Shown here: piece after piece, positions 16,604-24,975 of the stretch
Numbering within the stretch: the first letter of the stretch is position 1
Layout of the letters: each line of letters starts with the position of its first letter
Origin: an uncultured Bacteroidales bacterium
GTDB lineage: Bacteria; Bacteroidota; Bacteroidia; Bacteroidales; UBA932
Assembly: GCA_900316955.1 (NCBI GenBank)
Contig: ONEX01000005.1
Span: 62,001 to 126,000, forward strand
DNA length: 64,000 nucleotides
Direction of reading: 5' to 3'
Notes under the pieces: model-generated
Told to the model about the DNA's origin: nothing
What the model saw: the letters and a program-made list of their open reading frames with translations, nothing else
The model's database searches: none
Made by a program: the position numbers and the translations under genes

Positions 16604-17095
16604 ATGGAAAAGATGATCATCGACAACGACACGTTCTTTGCCGACGTCCTGCAGGTGCTGGACCAGGGGAAGCGGGTGACCATTCCCGTCAAGGGATTCA
16701 GCATGCTCCCGTTCATCCGCGGCGGCAAGGACCTCGTCGTCCTGGAGAAGGCCGGCGGGGACCTGAAGGCCGATGACATCGTCCTGTTCCATGTGGGCCC
16801 CCGGGACGGCGGCCGGTACGTGATGCACCGGATCCTCGCCATCGACGGGGACGCGGTGGACATCATGGGCGACGGGGTTCCCGAGGCCCACGAGCACGTG
16901 CGCCGGAACCAGGTCCTCGCGAAGGCGGTCGAGATTCTCCGCGCCGGAAAGCGCTCCGTGGACCCGTACAGTCCCGGCCAGCTCCGCCTGGTACACTTTT
17001 GGCAGCGCCTGCGCCCCGTGCGCCGGTACATCCTGTTCATCTACCGGCACTTGCCGTGGAACCGTAGTTGGATCAAAGAGAATGTAAACATATGA
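16604..17095 (+). CDS. S24/S26 family (signal peptidase-like) peptidase of the PqqD cassette
   Basis: Small serine peptidase-like protein, 163 residues. The S26-type block VKGFSMLPFIRGG (candidate nucleophile in FSM, about residue 37) is followed by DDIVLFHV and MHRILAIDG. His in MHRI resembles the Ser-His archaeal/SipW type rather than the Ser-Lys bacterial type. The usual N-terminal membrane anchor is absent, but the C-terminal region (VRRYILFIYRHLPW) is hydrophobic enough to sit at a membrane. It is the first gene of a four-gene overlapping cassette and its stop overlaps the PqqD-like ATG. A role in trimming a precursor peptide before export is inference. Confidence 0.78.
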   Translation: MEKMIIDNDTFFADVLQVLDQGKRVTIPVKGFSMLPFIRGGKDLVVLEKAGGDLKADDIVLFHVGPRDGGRYVMHRILAIDGDAVDIMGDGVPEAHEHVRRNQVLAKAVEILRAGKRSVDPYSPGQLRLVHFWQRLRPVRRYILFIYRHLPWNRSWIKENVNI

Positions 17096-17358
17096 AGATT
17101 AAAGAAGGATTCGTCTTAAGGACCATTTGCGGACAGAACGTCGTCTCCGGCGAGGGAACGGCCAATGTCAACTTCTCCAAGCTGGTGAGCCTCAATGACA
17201 GCGCCGCGTACCTGTTCAAGGCCGTGGGCCAGGAGGACTTCACTCCGGAGCGTCTCGCCGACTTGCTCCTGGAAGAATACGAGGTGGACCGCGAAACGGC
17301 CCTGAAGGACGCCGAAGCCCTGTGCGCCCAATGGAAGGAAATCGGGATCGTCGAGTAG
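17092..17358 (+). CDS. PqqD-like peptide-recognition protein (RRE)
   Basis: 88-residue PqqD-family protein. The pattern FVLRTICGQ...VVSGEG...FSKLVSLNDSAAYLFKAV followed by FTPERLADLLLEEYEV and a closing helix is the classic PqqD fold, a winged helix-turn-helix. In characterised systems such proteins (RiPP recognition elements) bind the leader of a precursor peptide and hand it to modifying enzymes. ATG 17092 overlaps the peptidase stop by four bases; an upstream in-frame TTG is less likely. No precursor peptide is visible next to it. Its 3' end overlaps the nucleotidyltransferase start. Confidence 0.87.
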   Translation: MKIKEGFVLRTICGQNVVSGEGTANVNFSKLVSLNDSAAYLFKAVGQEDFTPERLADLLLEEYEVDRETALKDAEALCAQWKEIGIVE

Positions 17359-18467
17359 GACAGGCGACGGACAGCCAGTTCTTTGCGCTCCTGCGGTCCG
17401 GGCTTTGGAACGAAGTCCCGGACCGGACTCCCTTTGCCGGAGGCACCGACTGGGAGGCCCTGTACCGGCTCGCTTTCCAGCAGACGGTCGTCCCGCTGGT
17501 GACCGACGGCATCAACCGGCTCCCCGGAGAACTGCTTCCGGCGGAACCCGAGCGGCTGGACCCGTTCCTCGGGGACCTGATGGCGACCGCCAAGCGGAAC
17601 CGCGTGCTGGACGCCTTCATTCCCAAGCTTTTCGGCGCGCTCAAGGACATCCCGGTCGTCCTCGTCAAGGGACAGTCCCTGGCGTTGGACTATCCGGAAC
17701 CGGAACGCCGGCAGCCGGGCGACATCGACCTGCTCCTGCTTCCGTCTTCCTACGAGGCGGCGAAGGGCATCCTCCTGCCCAAGGCGACGAAGGTGCTGGA
17801 AGAGGAAACGGTCGTCTGGCACCAGGGCATGCGGTTCCGCAGTATCGAAGTCGAGATTCATGGATGTATCAGTACCTTGATGTCCAGGAAGTTGGACCGG
17901 AAACTTGCAGCACTGCTTGAGGAACAGTTCGACGGCCGCCCCTTCCCGACGGTAACCCTCGGCGAGACCCCGGTCCCGGTTCCGGATGCGGATTTCAACG
18001 CGGTGTACATCTTCGTCCATTTCCTCCATCACTACTGGGCCGGCGGCGTGGGGCTGCGGCAGCTTGTCGACTGGATGACCTTCATCTCCGTGCACAAGCG
18101 GGAGATTCATCCGGTTGTCCTGGAAGTGCGGCTGAAGGACCTCGGACTGCTTCACCTGTGGAAAGTGTTCACCGGTTTCGCGCAGGAATACCTGGGCTGC
18201 CCGCCGGAGAAACTGCCCCTCGCGGCGGCGCCCGATGCCGCGAAGAACGCCCGGATCTGGCGGTACATCCGCCGCTCCGGCAACTTCGGAAAGAACGTGG
18301 ACCGCGCCCGGAAGGAAGAGGCCTATCTGGTCCGGAAGATCCATTCCCTCTGGCGCCTGGTCATCGTCGACCGGCTGCGGCATTTCCCGGTGTTCCCGAA
18401 GGAATCCGTCCGGTTTTTCCTGGGTGCTTTCGGATATGGCTTACAAAGACTTGCAAAGGGAGAATGA
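17331..18467 (+). CDS. PF14907-type nucleotidyltransferase of the PqqD cassette
   Basis: Uncharacterised nucleotidyltransferase-fold protein, 378 residues from ATG 17331 (a GTG at 17322 is also in frame). The Pol-beta-like core contains VVLVKGQSLALDYPEPERRQPGDIDLLL, where the final DIDLLL provides the metal-binding Asp pair, then VEIHGCISTL. The C-terminal half is helical with HFLHHYWAGGVGLRQLVDW. Similar proteins occur in lasso-peptide and other RiPP clusters beside PqqD-like proteins and ABC exporters, but the reaction is unknown. It overlaps the PqqD gene by 28 bases and the ABC gene by four, so all are translated together. Confidence 0.82.
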   Translation: MEGNRDRRVGQATDSQFFALLRSGLWNEVPDRTPFAGGTDWEALYRLAFQQTVVPLVTDGINRLPGELLPAEPERLDPFLGDLMATAKRNRVLDAFIPKLFGALKDIPVVLVKGQSLALDYPEPERRQPGDIDLLLLPSSYEAAKGILLPKATKVLEEETVVWHQGMRFRSIEVEIHGCISTLMSRKLDRKLAALLEEQFDGRPFPTVTLGETPVPVPDADFNAVYIFVHFLHHYWAGGVGLRQLVDWMTFISVHKREIHPVVLEVRLKDLGLLHLWKVFTGFAQEYLGCPPEKLPLAAAPDAAKNARIWRYIRRSGNFGKNVDRARKEEAYLVRKIHSLWRLVIVDRLRHFPVFPKESVRFFLGAFGYGLQRLAKGE

Positions 18468-20104
18468 AAGGAATACTTAAATATGTACGCTGGCTTTGGT
18501 CGCACTCCGTGGGCGCGCGGGGGGCGGTCTTGGCGAACATCCTGCTCGGCACCTTGAACGTGGGCCTGAACCTGCTGTTCATCTACCTGTGCAAGCGGCT
18601 GGTGGATATCGCGACCGGCGCCGCCCAGGGGAGCCTGGACGTGTACACGGCCATCGTCCTCACCGTCGTCGTCCTCCGGCTCGTGGTCTCCGCCGTCAAC
18701 GTGCGGGTGGAGAACCTGACGAACTCCAAGATGAATTTCATCATCCGGAAAAGCCTGTATTCCAACCTCCTCTATGCGGAATGGCTGGGGAAGGAGAAAC
18801 GGCATACGGGTGATACCGTGAATCGGCTCGAATCCGACGTGAGCACCGTCACGAATGTCATCGTCTCCGATGTCCCGCAGATCTTCACCTCGGTAATCCA
18901 GATGGTCGCCGCCGTCGTGTTCCTCTGCACGATGGAATGGCGGCTTGCCGCGCTGCTGGTGCTCATCACTCCGCTCTTCCTGCTGTTCAGCAAGATCTTC
19001 GTCCGCCGCCTGCGGGAGATGACCCGCGGCATCCGGGAGACCGAAAGCCAGGTCCAGAGCCATCTCCAGGAGAGCCTCCAGCACCGGATGGTGATCCAGT
19101 CCATGGAGAACGAAGGCCGGATGGAAGGCCGCCTGGACGATCTCCAGGACCGGGAGTACGACCAGATCAAGGAGCGCACGCGCTTCAACATCTTCGCGCG
19201 TACCATGGTCAGCGCCGCCTTCTCCTTCGGCTATATCGCCGCTTTCCTCTGGGGTGTGTACGGAATCTCGAAGGGTTCCATCACCTTCGGCGTGATGACC
19301 GCCTTCCTGCAGCTCGTGGGACAGGTCCAGCGTCCGGTCGTGAACCTGACCCGCCAGATTCCGTCCTTCGTGTACTCCACCACGTCCGTCGACCGGCTCA
19401 TGGAGCTGGAGGACGCGCCCAAGGAGTCGGCCGGCGATCCCGTGAAACTCGCCGGTGCCGCCGGCATCCGCGTCGAAGGGGTCGCTTACCGCTATCCCGA
19501 CGGCAAGCGGATGATCCTCAAGGACTTGTCCTACGATTTCCCGCCGTTGTCCCGCACGGCTATCGTGGGGGAGACCGGGTCGGGCAAGAGCACGCTCATC
19601 CGCCTGATGCTCGCCCTGCTGAAGCCCGTCGAAGGCCGGGTGGTCCTGTATGACGAGGCGCAGGAAGTGCCGGCTTCCGCCGCCACCCGCTGCAATCTCG
19701 TCTATGTGCCCCAGGGCAACACGCTGTTCAGCGGCACCGTCCGCGAAAACCTCCTGATGGGCAATCCCGAAGCGACGGAGGACCAGATGAAATCGGCCCT
19801 GGAAACGGCTGTGGCCGATTTCGTGTTCACCCTGCCGGACGGACTGGAAACCCGCTGCGGCGAAGGCGGCTCGGGCCTCAGCGAAGGCCAGGCGCAGCGC
19901 ATCGCCATCGCACGCGGCCTCCTGCGGCCGGGCTCCATCCTGCTCCTGGACGAGTTCAGCTCCTCCCTCGACCCCGAGACCGAGCGGAAACTGATGGACA
20001 ATCTCACGAAAAAAGCGGCGGGCAAGACGATGATCTTCATTACCCACCGCGAAAGGATCGCGCAGCTGTGTGAGCGGACTTGCCGGATCGACCGGCTGTC
20101 CTAG
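18464..20104 (+). CDS. ABC exporter (half-transporter) of the PqqD cassette
   Basis: Inner-membrane ABC exporter, 546 residues, with a six-helix transmembrane domain (about 1-310) and one nucleotide-binding domain. Walker A is GETGSGKSTL, the signature LSEGQ, Walker B ILLLDEF and the H-loop FITHRER. There is no N-terminal C39 peptidase domain, so leader cleavage, if any, must come from a separate enzyme such as the S24/S26 protein encoded first in the cassette. The ATGA overlap with the upstream gene shows coupling. The stop TAG shares its CTAG with the stop of convergent pdxA. The exported substrate is unknown. Confidence 0.9.
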   Translation: MKGILKYVRWLWSHSVGARGAVLANILLGTLNVGLNLLFIYLCKRLVDIATGAAQGSLDVYTAIVLTVVVLRLVVSAVNVRVENLTNSKMNFIIRKSLYSNLLYAEWLGKEKRHTGDTVNRLESDVSTVTNVIVSDVPQIFTSVIQMVAAVVFLCTMEWRLAALLVLITPLFLLFSKIFVRRLREMTRGIRETESQVQSHLQESLQHRMVIQSMENEGRMEGRLDDLQDREYDQIKERTRFNIFARTMVSAAFSFGYIAAFLWGVYGISKGSITFGVMTAFLQLVGQVQRPVVNLTRQIPSFVYSTTSVDRLMELEDAPKESAGDPVKLAGAAGIRVEGVAYRYPDGKRMILKDLSYDFPPLSRTAIVGETGSGKSTLIRLMLALLKPVEGRVVLYDEAQEVPASAATRCNLVYVPQGNTLFSGTVRENLLMGNPEATEDQMKSALETAVADFVFTLPDGLETRCGEGGSGLSEGQAQRIAIARGLLRPGSILLLDEFSSSLDPETERKLMDNLTKKAAGKTMIFITHRERIAQLCERTCRIDRLS

Positions 20105-21144
20105 CGTTCCAGCCTCATTTTTCCACTGTGCAGCTCGTCGTAGGCGAGCCGGTTGTTGAAGATGTCGATCGCCGTGTAGATGGCGTGCAGCATCGAATGC
20201 GGATCGGCTTCGTCGCGGCCGGCCATGTCGTAGGCGGTGCCGTGGTCGGGCGAGGTGCGGACGACCGGCAGGCCGGCCGTGTAGTTCACGCCCTCGGAGA
20301 AGGCGAGGGCCTTGAACGGGCCCAGGCCCTGGTCGTGGTACATCGCCAGGGTGGCGTCGAAGCGGCCGTAGTTCCCGAGGCCGAAGAAGCCGTCGGGGGA
20401 GTAGGGGCCGAAGGCGAGGATGCCTTCCTCCTGCGCCTGGAGAACGGCCGGGAGGATGATCTCCTTCTCCTCGTCGCCCAGCAGGCCGCCGTCGCCGCAG
20501 TGCGGGTTCAGGCCCAGCACGGCGATCTTCGGCTTCGGGATGGCGAAGTCGCGCTCCAGGGATTCGTTCATCAGGCGGAGCTTCGACAGGATGCCTTCCT
20601 TGGTGATGGAGGACGGCACGTCCTTGAGCGGGATGTGGCCGGTGGCCACGGCGACCCGAAGCTGGGGCGAAACCATGATCATCGCGATCTCGCGGGCGCC
20701 GAAGGCGTCCTGGAGGTATTCCGTGTGGCCGGTGAAGCCGAAGCCTTCGGCCGTCATCGCCCGCTTGTTGATCGGGCCGGTCACGAGGACGTCGATGTAG
20801 CCGTCCTTGAGGTCCTTCACGGCCGCGGACAGGGACAGCATCGCCGCCTTGGCGGAGTCGGGGCTGGGCTGGCCGGGCTCCGCGTAGAAGTTCTCCGGCA
20901 GGCAGTTGACGATGTTGATGCGCTTCTGGTGGACGTCCTTCGCCGTGTGGATGACGTAGGTGTCCATCTGCTCGATCTCGTGGAGCTGCTTGCGGTAGAA
21001 ACCGAAGATCTTGGACGATCCGTACACCACGGGGGTGAAGGAATCCAGGATGCGGGAGTCCGCGAGGGACTTGATGAGCACTTCATATCCGATGCCGTTG
21101 CTGTCACCTTGGGTGATGCCGACGACGAGTTTGGGCTTGTTCAT
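20101..21144 (-). CDS. pdxA: 4-hydroxythreonine-4-phosphate dehydrogenase
   Basis: Cytoplasmic NAD-dependent enzyme that oxidises and decarboxylates 4-phosphohydroxy-L-threonine in the DXP-dependent route to pyridoxal phosphate. 347 residues, normal for PdxA. The N-terminus KLVVGITQGDSNGIGYE and the metal-binding histidines in GHTEYL, LGLNPHCGDGG and AMYHDQGLGPFK are family hallmarks, as is RTSPDHGTAYDMAG. The ATG overlaps the rnhA stop by four bases, so it is co-transcribed with rnhA. Confidence 0.95.
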   Translation of the reverse strand: MNKPKLVVGITQGDSNGIGYEVLIKSLADSRILDSFTPVVYGSSKIFGFYRKQLHEIEQMDTYVIHTAKDVHQKRINIVNCLPENFYAEPGQPSPDSAKAAMLSLSAAVKDLKDGYIDVLVTGPINKRAMTAEGFGFTGHTEYLQDAFGAREIAMIMVSPQLRVAVATGHIPLKDVPSSITKEGILSKLRLMNESLERDFAIPKPKIAVLGLNPHCGDGGLLGDEEKEIILPAVLQAQEEGILAFGPYSPDGFFGLGNYGRFDATLAMYHDQGLGPFKALAFSEGVNYTAGLPVVRTSPDHGTAYDMAGRDEADPHSMLHAIYTAIDIFNNRLAYDELHSGKMRLER

Positions 21145-21629
21145 ATGTTCAATCCTTGATTTTCAGTGATATAACCGGTGTCTTCCAGGAGGTTTTCCGC
21201 GCTCTGGTACGCGGCCACGGCGAGGGCGTCGCAGCGCTCGTTCTCGGGATGGCCGGCGTGGCCCTTGAGCCAGTTGAAGGAGACGCGGTGCCGGCGGTAG
21301 ACGGCGTCGAACCGGAGCCACAGGTCCACGTTCTTCTTCTTGGCGAAACCGGCGCGCTTCCAGGTGTCGAGCCAGCCTTCGTTGATGGCCTTCACCACGT
21401 AGGAGGAGTCGCTCCAGACGTGGACTTCGGCGTTCTCCCACTTGATGGCCTCGAGGCCTTTGATGACGGCCAGGAGTTCCATGCGGTTGTTCGTGGTGAG
21501 GCGGTATCCGCCGGACATCTCCTTCCGGCGGCCGGCGCAGACGAGGACGACGCCATACCCGCCCGGGCCGGGGTTGCCGCTGGCGGCCCCGTCGGTGTAC
21601 AGGAAGATAGGCGGTCGGTTCTGTTCCAT
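21141..21629 (-). CDS. rnhA: Ribonuclease HI
   Basis: Cleaves RNA in RNA-DNA hybrids; 162 residues from ATG 21629. The catalytic set is visible: Asp in IFLYTDGAASGNPGPGG, Glu in NNRMELLAV, Asp in VHVWSDSSYV, and the His/Asp end of the fold in WLKGHAGHPENERCD. ATG 21629 fits the family N-terminus; an in-frame upstream ATG would run through the promoter. A TATCTTTG box sits seven bases before the ATG on the minus strand. Confidence 0.95.
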   Translation of the reverse strand: MEQNRPPIFLYTDGAASGNPGPGGYGVVLVCAGRRKEMSGGYRLTTNNRMELLAVIKGLEAIKWENAEVHVWSDSSYVVKAINEGWLDTWKRAGFAKKKNVDLWLRFDAVYRRHRVSFNWLKGHAGHPENERCDALAVAAYQSAENLLEDTGYITENQGLNI

Positions 21630-21636
21630 CGTTCCA

Positions 21637-21644
21637 CAAAGATA
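21637..21644 (-). promoter_or_regulatory. -7 box for rnhA-pdxA
   Basis: Minus-strand TATCTTTG matches TAnnTTTG, seven bases before the rnhA ATG. No good -33 element is seen. It is divergent from the polysaccharide locus promoter. Confidence 0.5.
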
Positions 21645-21662
21645 GCACTTTCCGGCCAATTA

Positions 21663-21694
21663 TTTGCTTTCCTAAAGGAAAAACCGTAATTTTG
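21663..21694 (+). promoter_or_regulatory. Complete Bacteroidota promoter of the polysaccharide locus
   Basis: The -33 TTTG (21663-21666) and -7 TAATTTTG (21687-21694) are separated by 20 bases, the best promoter match in the window. It would start transcription near 21699 and drive the export genes. No attenuator or long leader is seen: the ATG comes 26 bases after the -7 box. Confidence 0.75.
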
Positions 21695-21720
21695 TACGTT
21701 TTTACGGACAATTGAAGCAT

Positions 21721-22545
21721 ATGAAAAAGATACTCAAATCCATGACCTTGGCGGCCGTCCTGCTCGGCCTCGTTTCCTGCAATCCGGAAACCTACAAGAA
21801 AATCAATTACCTGCAGGATATCCACGGGGACACCTCGATGAGCATGAAGGTGAACCGGGGCATCATCATCCAGCCCCAGGACCAGCTTTCCATCATCGTG
21901 ACAAGCCGCGATCCCAAGATGGCCATCCCGTTCAACCTGTCGGTCTCCAACTTCTACACGGGCAGCGAACTGGCCTCTTCGGGCGGTTCCAGCCAGCGTA
22001 TCACCGGCTACGTGGTGAACAACGAAGGCAACATCAATTTCCCGTCCCTGGGCTCGCTGCATGCGGCCGGCCTGAACCGCTGGGAGCTCCAGGACCTGAT
22101 CAAGGACCGCCTGGCCGACGAAGGCCTCCTGAAGGACGCCGTCGTAACCGTCGAGTTCCTGAACTTCAAGGTCTCCGTCCTCGGTGAAGTGGCGTCCCCG
22201 GGCACCTATTCCGTGACCGGCGACAAGATCACCATCCTCCAGGCCCTTGCCCTGGCCCGCGACCTCACCATCTACGGCCAGCGCGAGAACGTGCAGGTCA
22301 TCCGCGAGCAGAACGGAAAGCGGCAGATCTACACCCTGGACCTCACGAACTCCGGCATCTTCGACTCCCCGGCCTATTACCTCCAGCAGAACGACGTCGT
22401 GTACGTGACCCCGTCCAGGGTCCGCGCCGGCCAGGGCGAGATCAACGAGAACTACTTCAAGTCCGGAAGCTTCTGGATCTCCCTGGCTTCCATCAGCGCC
22501 ACCATGGCCACCCTCGTCATCAACATCGCAAGATTCAGCAAATAA
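21721..22545 (+). CDS. Polysaccharide export outer-membrane lipoprotein (Wza-like)
   Basis: Periplasmic/outer-membrane export protein, 274 residues, forming the exit pore or adaptor for the glycan made by the locus. The SpII signal ends LGLVSC. The Poly_export domain begins at IIIQPQDQLSIIVTSRDP, and an SLBB domain follows with FKVSVLGEVASPGTYSV. A C-terminal hydrophobic stretch (FWISLASISATMATLVINIA) could be a membrane segment. ATG 21721 is used; an in-frame TTG three codons earlier is less likely. It is followed after three bases by the tyrosine kinase, the usual partner. Confidence 0.92.
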   Translation: MKKILKSMTLAAVLLGLVSCNPETYKKINYLQDIHGDTSMSMKVNRGIIIQPQDQLSIIVTSRDPKMAIPFNLSVSNFYTGSELASSGGSSQRITGYVVNNEGNINFPSLGSLHAAGLNRWELQDLIKDRLADEGLLKDAVVTVEFLNFKVSVLGEVASPGTYSVTGDKITILQALALARDLTIYGQRENVQVIREQNGKRQIYTLDLTNSGIFDSPAYYLQQNDVVYVTPSRVRAGQGEINENYFKSGSFWISLASISATMATLVINIARFSK

Positions 22546-22548
22546 GAT

Positions 22549-24975
22549 ATGGCAGACAGCAATCAGACCAATCTGCCGGTCATGACCGGCCAGAATGTCA
22601 ACGAAGAAGATCAGTCCCTCCAGCTCGCCGACCTCTGGGCCCTGGTCTGGGACCACAAATGGTGGTACGTCATCTGCATCCTGGTGGCCCTGATGATCGC
22701 CAGCTTCTACCTGTACAAGACCCCGAAGACCTACAGCCGGACGGAGAAAGTCATCGTGGACGAGGATTCCCAGAACTCCATGATGCGTGACCTCACCTCC
22801 TTCGCCGGAACGGCCCGCCGGTACACTTCCGGTACCAATGTGGACAACGAAATCGAGGCGTTCGGCGCTCCGGACCTCATGCAGAAGGTCGTCACCCGCC
22901 TGGGACTCGAGACCTCCTACATCGACAACCAGTTCATGCGGGTCCGCGAGATGTACAAGAATTCTCCGATCGAGATGCAGCTCCCGGACGAGATCGCGGC
23001 TTCGAGCTTCTCCTACACCATCGCCAAGGGAAAGGACAGCACCTACGTCATCCGCGATTTCTTCGTGGGTCCCGAGGAGTTCAAGGGCTTCAAGCTCAGC
23101 GGCCACGTCAAGGACACCGTCGAGACGCCCGTCGGCCGGATCGTCATCTATCCCACGGCCAATTTCGGCAAGTGGAACCATGACATCACCGTCTCCTGGG
23201 TCAATGCCGCCAGCCGCGCCAAGTCCTACTGCGGCCGTCTCTCCGCAGGCCTGTCCTCGAAGCAGTCTTCCGTTGTGGTCCTCTCCCTCAAGGATGTCTT
23301 CCCGTCCCGCGCCGAAGCCGTGCTCGGAACGCTCCTGGACATCTACAACGAGGAGTGGGTGGAGAACAAGAACCAGTCGGTGCGCAACACCTCCCTGTTC
23401 ATCAACGACCGTCTGAACGTCATCGAGCGGGAACTCGGCGGCATCGAGGCGGACATCAAGGAATTCAAGCAGAGCCACAACATCACGGATATCCAGCAGG
23501 CCGGAAACGCCTACATGCAGCAGTCCAGCGCCTATTCCGCACAGGGCTTCGAGGCTTCCAACCAGCTGGCGATCGCCAAGATGATCAAGCAGTTCATCAA
23601 CGATCCCACCCATGTGAACGACCTGATGCCGGCGAACTCCGGCCTCTCCAGCGCGAACATCGAGTCCCAGATCCGCGATTACAACACCGCGCTCCTCGAG
23701 CGCGACCGCTCCCTCTCCCTGTCCAGTGAGAACAACCCGTACGTTCAGGACCTGAACAAGAGCCTGGAGATGTACAAGCTTGCGGTGAACCGTTCCATCG
23801 ACAACCTCATCTCCACCCTGCAGCTGCAAGTGAACAAGATCGAGGCGCAGGAGAACGCCATCCTGGGCCGCCTGTCCTCCACGTCCGGCCAGCAGCTGGA
23901 ACTCCTCTCCATCGAGCGTCAGCAGAAGGTGAAGGAGCAGCTGTACATCTTCCTCCTCCAGAAGCGCGAAGAAAACGAACTCCAGGGCCTCCTGACCGTG
24001 GGGAACACCCGTCTGATCCAGCGGGCCACCGGCTCCAGCGCGCCGATCGCGCCGAACAAGATGATGATCCTGCTGATCGCCCTCATCCTCGGCTTCGGCC
24101 TGCCGTTCGCCGTCTTCTACGTGATGAAGGTGCTCGACACGACCGTCAAGGGCCGCAACGACCTCGGCAAGCTTTCCGTGCCGTTCCTGGCCGAACTGCC
24201 GCAGATGGGCATCAGCTCCAACTACTGGGAGCGCATCCGGCTCAACCGCTTCGACAACAAGAATACCCGCATCCTGGTGGAGCACGGCAAGCGTGACTCC
24301 ATGAACGAGGCCTTCCGCGTCCTCCGTACGAACCTGGACCTGATGATCCATCGCGAGACCGAGACGCAGGCCATCATGTTCACCTCCTTCAACCCGAACG
24401 CCGGTAAGACCTTCACCCTGATGAACCTCGCCGCCTCGATGGCTCTGAAGGGGAACAAGAAGGTGATCATCCTGGACTTCGACCTGCGCAAGGCCACCCT
24501 CTCCAAGTCGCTCGGCAAGAATGCGACGGGCGTCGCTTCCTTCCTGAACGCCAAGTATGAGGATCCGTTCGAGCATGTGGTGAACATCCAGGAGAACCTC
24601 GACCTCCTGCCCGTGGGCTCCATCCCGCCGAACCCGGCCGAGCTGCTGGTCTCCGACCGTCTCCCGAAGCTCATCAAGGCCATGAAGGAGAAGTACGACT
24701 ACGTGTTCATGGACTGCCCGCCGATCGACCTCGTCGCCGACAGCAGCATCGTGGCCCCGTATGCGAACATCACCATCTTCGTCCTCCGCGCCGGCCTGTT
24801 CGACAAGCGCGCGCTGCCGGCCGTCGAGGAAATGTACAACGAAGGCAAGTACAACCGCATGGCCCTCATCCTGAACGGTGTCGACTCCTACGCCGGCCGC
24901 CACGGCTATGGCTACGGCTACGGCTACGGTTACGGCTACGGTTACGGAAACGAGGACGACAAGAAGAAGGCCTGA
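22549..24975 (+). CDS. Polysaccharide co-polymerase / bacterial tyrosine autokinase (Wzc-like)
   Basis: Inner-membrane Wzz-type chain-length regulator fused to a cytoplasmic BY-kinase, 808 residues. The first membrane helix is at about 43-63 (WWYVICILVALMIASFYLY). A long coiled-coil periplasmic part follows, and the second helix lies near 504-525. The kinase has Walker A FNPNAGKTFTL (about 614-624), Walker A' VIILDFDLRKA (about 637-647) and Walker B YVFMDCPPID (about 717-726). The C-terminal tail carries seven Gly-Tyr pairs (about 786-799), the expected autophosphorylation cluster but unusually regular. It overlaps the phosphatase ATG by one base. Confidence 0.93.
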   Translation: MADSNQTNLPVMTGQNVNEEDQSLQLADLWALVWDHKWWYVICILVALMIASFYLYKTPKTYSRTEKVIVDEDSQNSMMRDLTSFAGTARRYTSGTNVDNEIEAFGAPDLMQKVVTRLGLETSYIDNQFMRVREMYKNSPIEMQLPDEIAASSFSYTIAKGKDSTYVIRDFFVGPEEFKGFKLSGHVKDTVETPVGRIVIYPTANFGKWNHDITVSWVNAASRAKSYCGRLSAGLSSKQSSVVVLSLKDVFPSRAEAVLGTLLDIYNEEWVENKNQSVRNTSLFINDRLNVIERELGGIEADIKEFKQSHNITDIQQAGNAYMQQSSAYSAQGFEASNQLAIAKMIKQFINDPTHVNDLMPANSGLSSANIESQIRDYNTALLERDRSLSLSSENNPYVQDLNKSLEMYKLAVNRSIDNLISTLQLQVNKIEAQENAILGRLSSTSGQQLELLSIERQQKVKEQLYIFLLQKREENELQGLLTVGNTRLIQRATGSSAPIAPNKMMILLIALILGFGLPFAVFYVMKVLDTTVKGRNDLGKLSVPFLAELPQMGISSNYWERIRLNRFDNKNTRILVEHGKRDSMNEAFRVLRTNLDLMIHRETETQAIMFTSFNPNAGKTFTLMNLAASMALKGNKKVIILDFDLRKATLSKSLGKNATGVASFLNAKYEDPFEHVVNIQENLDLLPVGSIPPNPAELLVSDRLPKLIKAMKEKYDYVFMDCPPIDLVADSSIVAPYANITIFVLRAGLFDKRALPAVEEMYNEGKYNRMALILNGVDSYAGRHGYGYGYGYGYGYGYGNEDDKKKA
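24904..24945 (+). repeat. Seven 6-bp Gly-Tyr codon repeats in the kinase tail
   Basis: Seven consecutive GGY-TAY units (mostly GGCTAC) encode seven Gly-Tyr pairs. The 6-bp period keeps frame on gain or loss, so copy number could vary without breaking the gene. Confidence 0.85.

Noticed and set aside
21163-24903. A 1,246-codon minus-strand open frame opposite the export genes
   Set aside because: Same reason: antisense shadow of the Wza- and Wzc-like genes, with no recognisable domain. Only its last part overlaps the true rnhA, in another frame.
24890-24950. Short tandem repeats considered as a CRISPR-like array
   Set aside because: They are in-frame Gly-Tyr codons without spacers. No direct-repeat/spacer pattern or cas gene occurs anywhere in the window.
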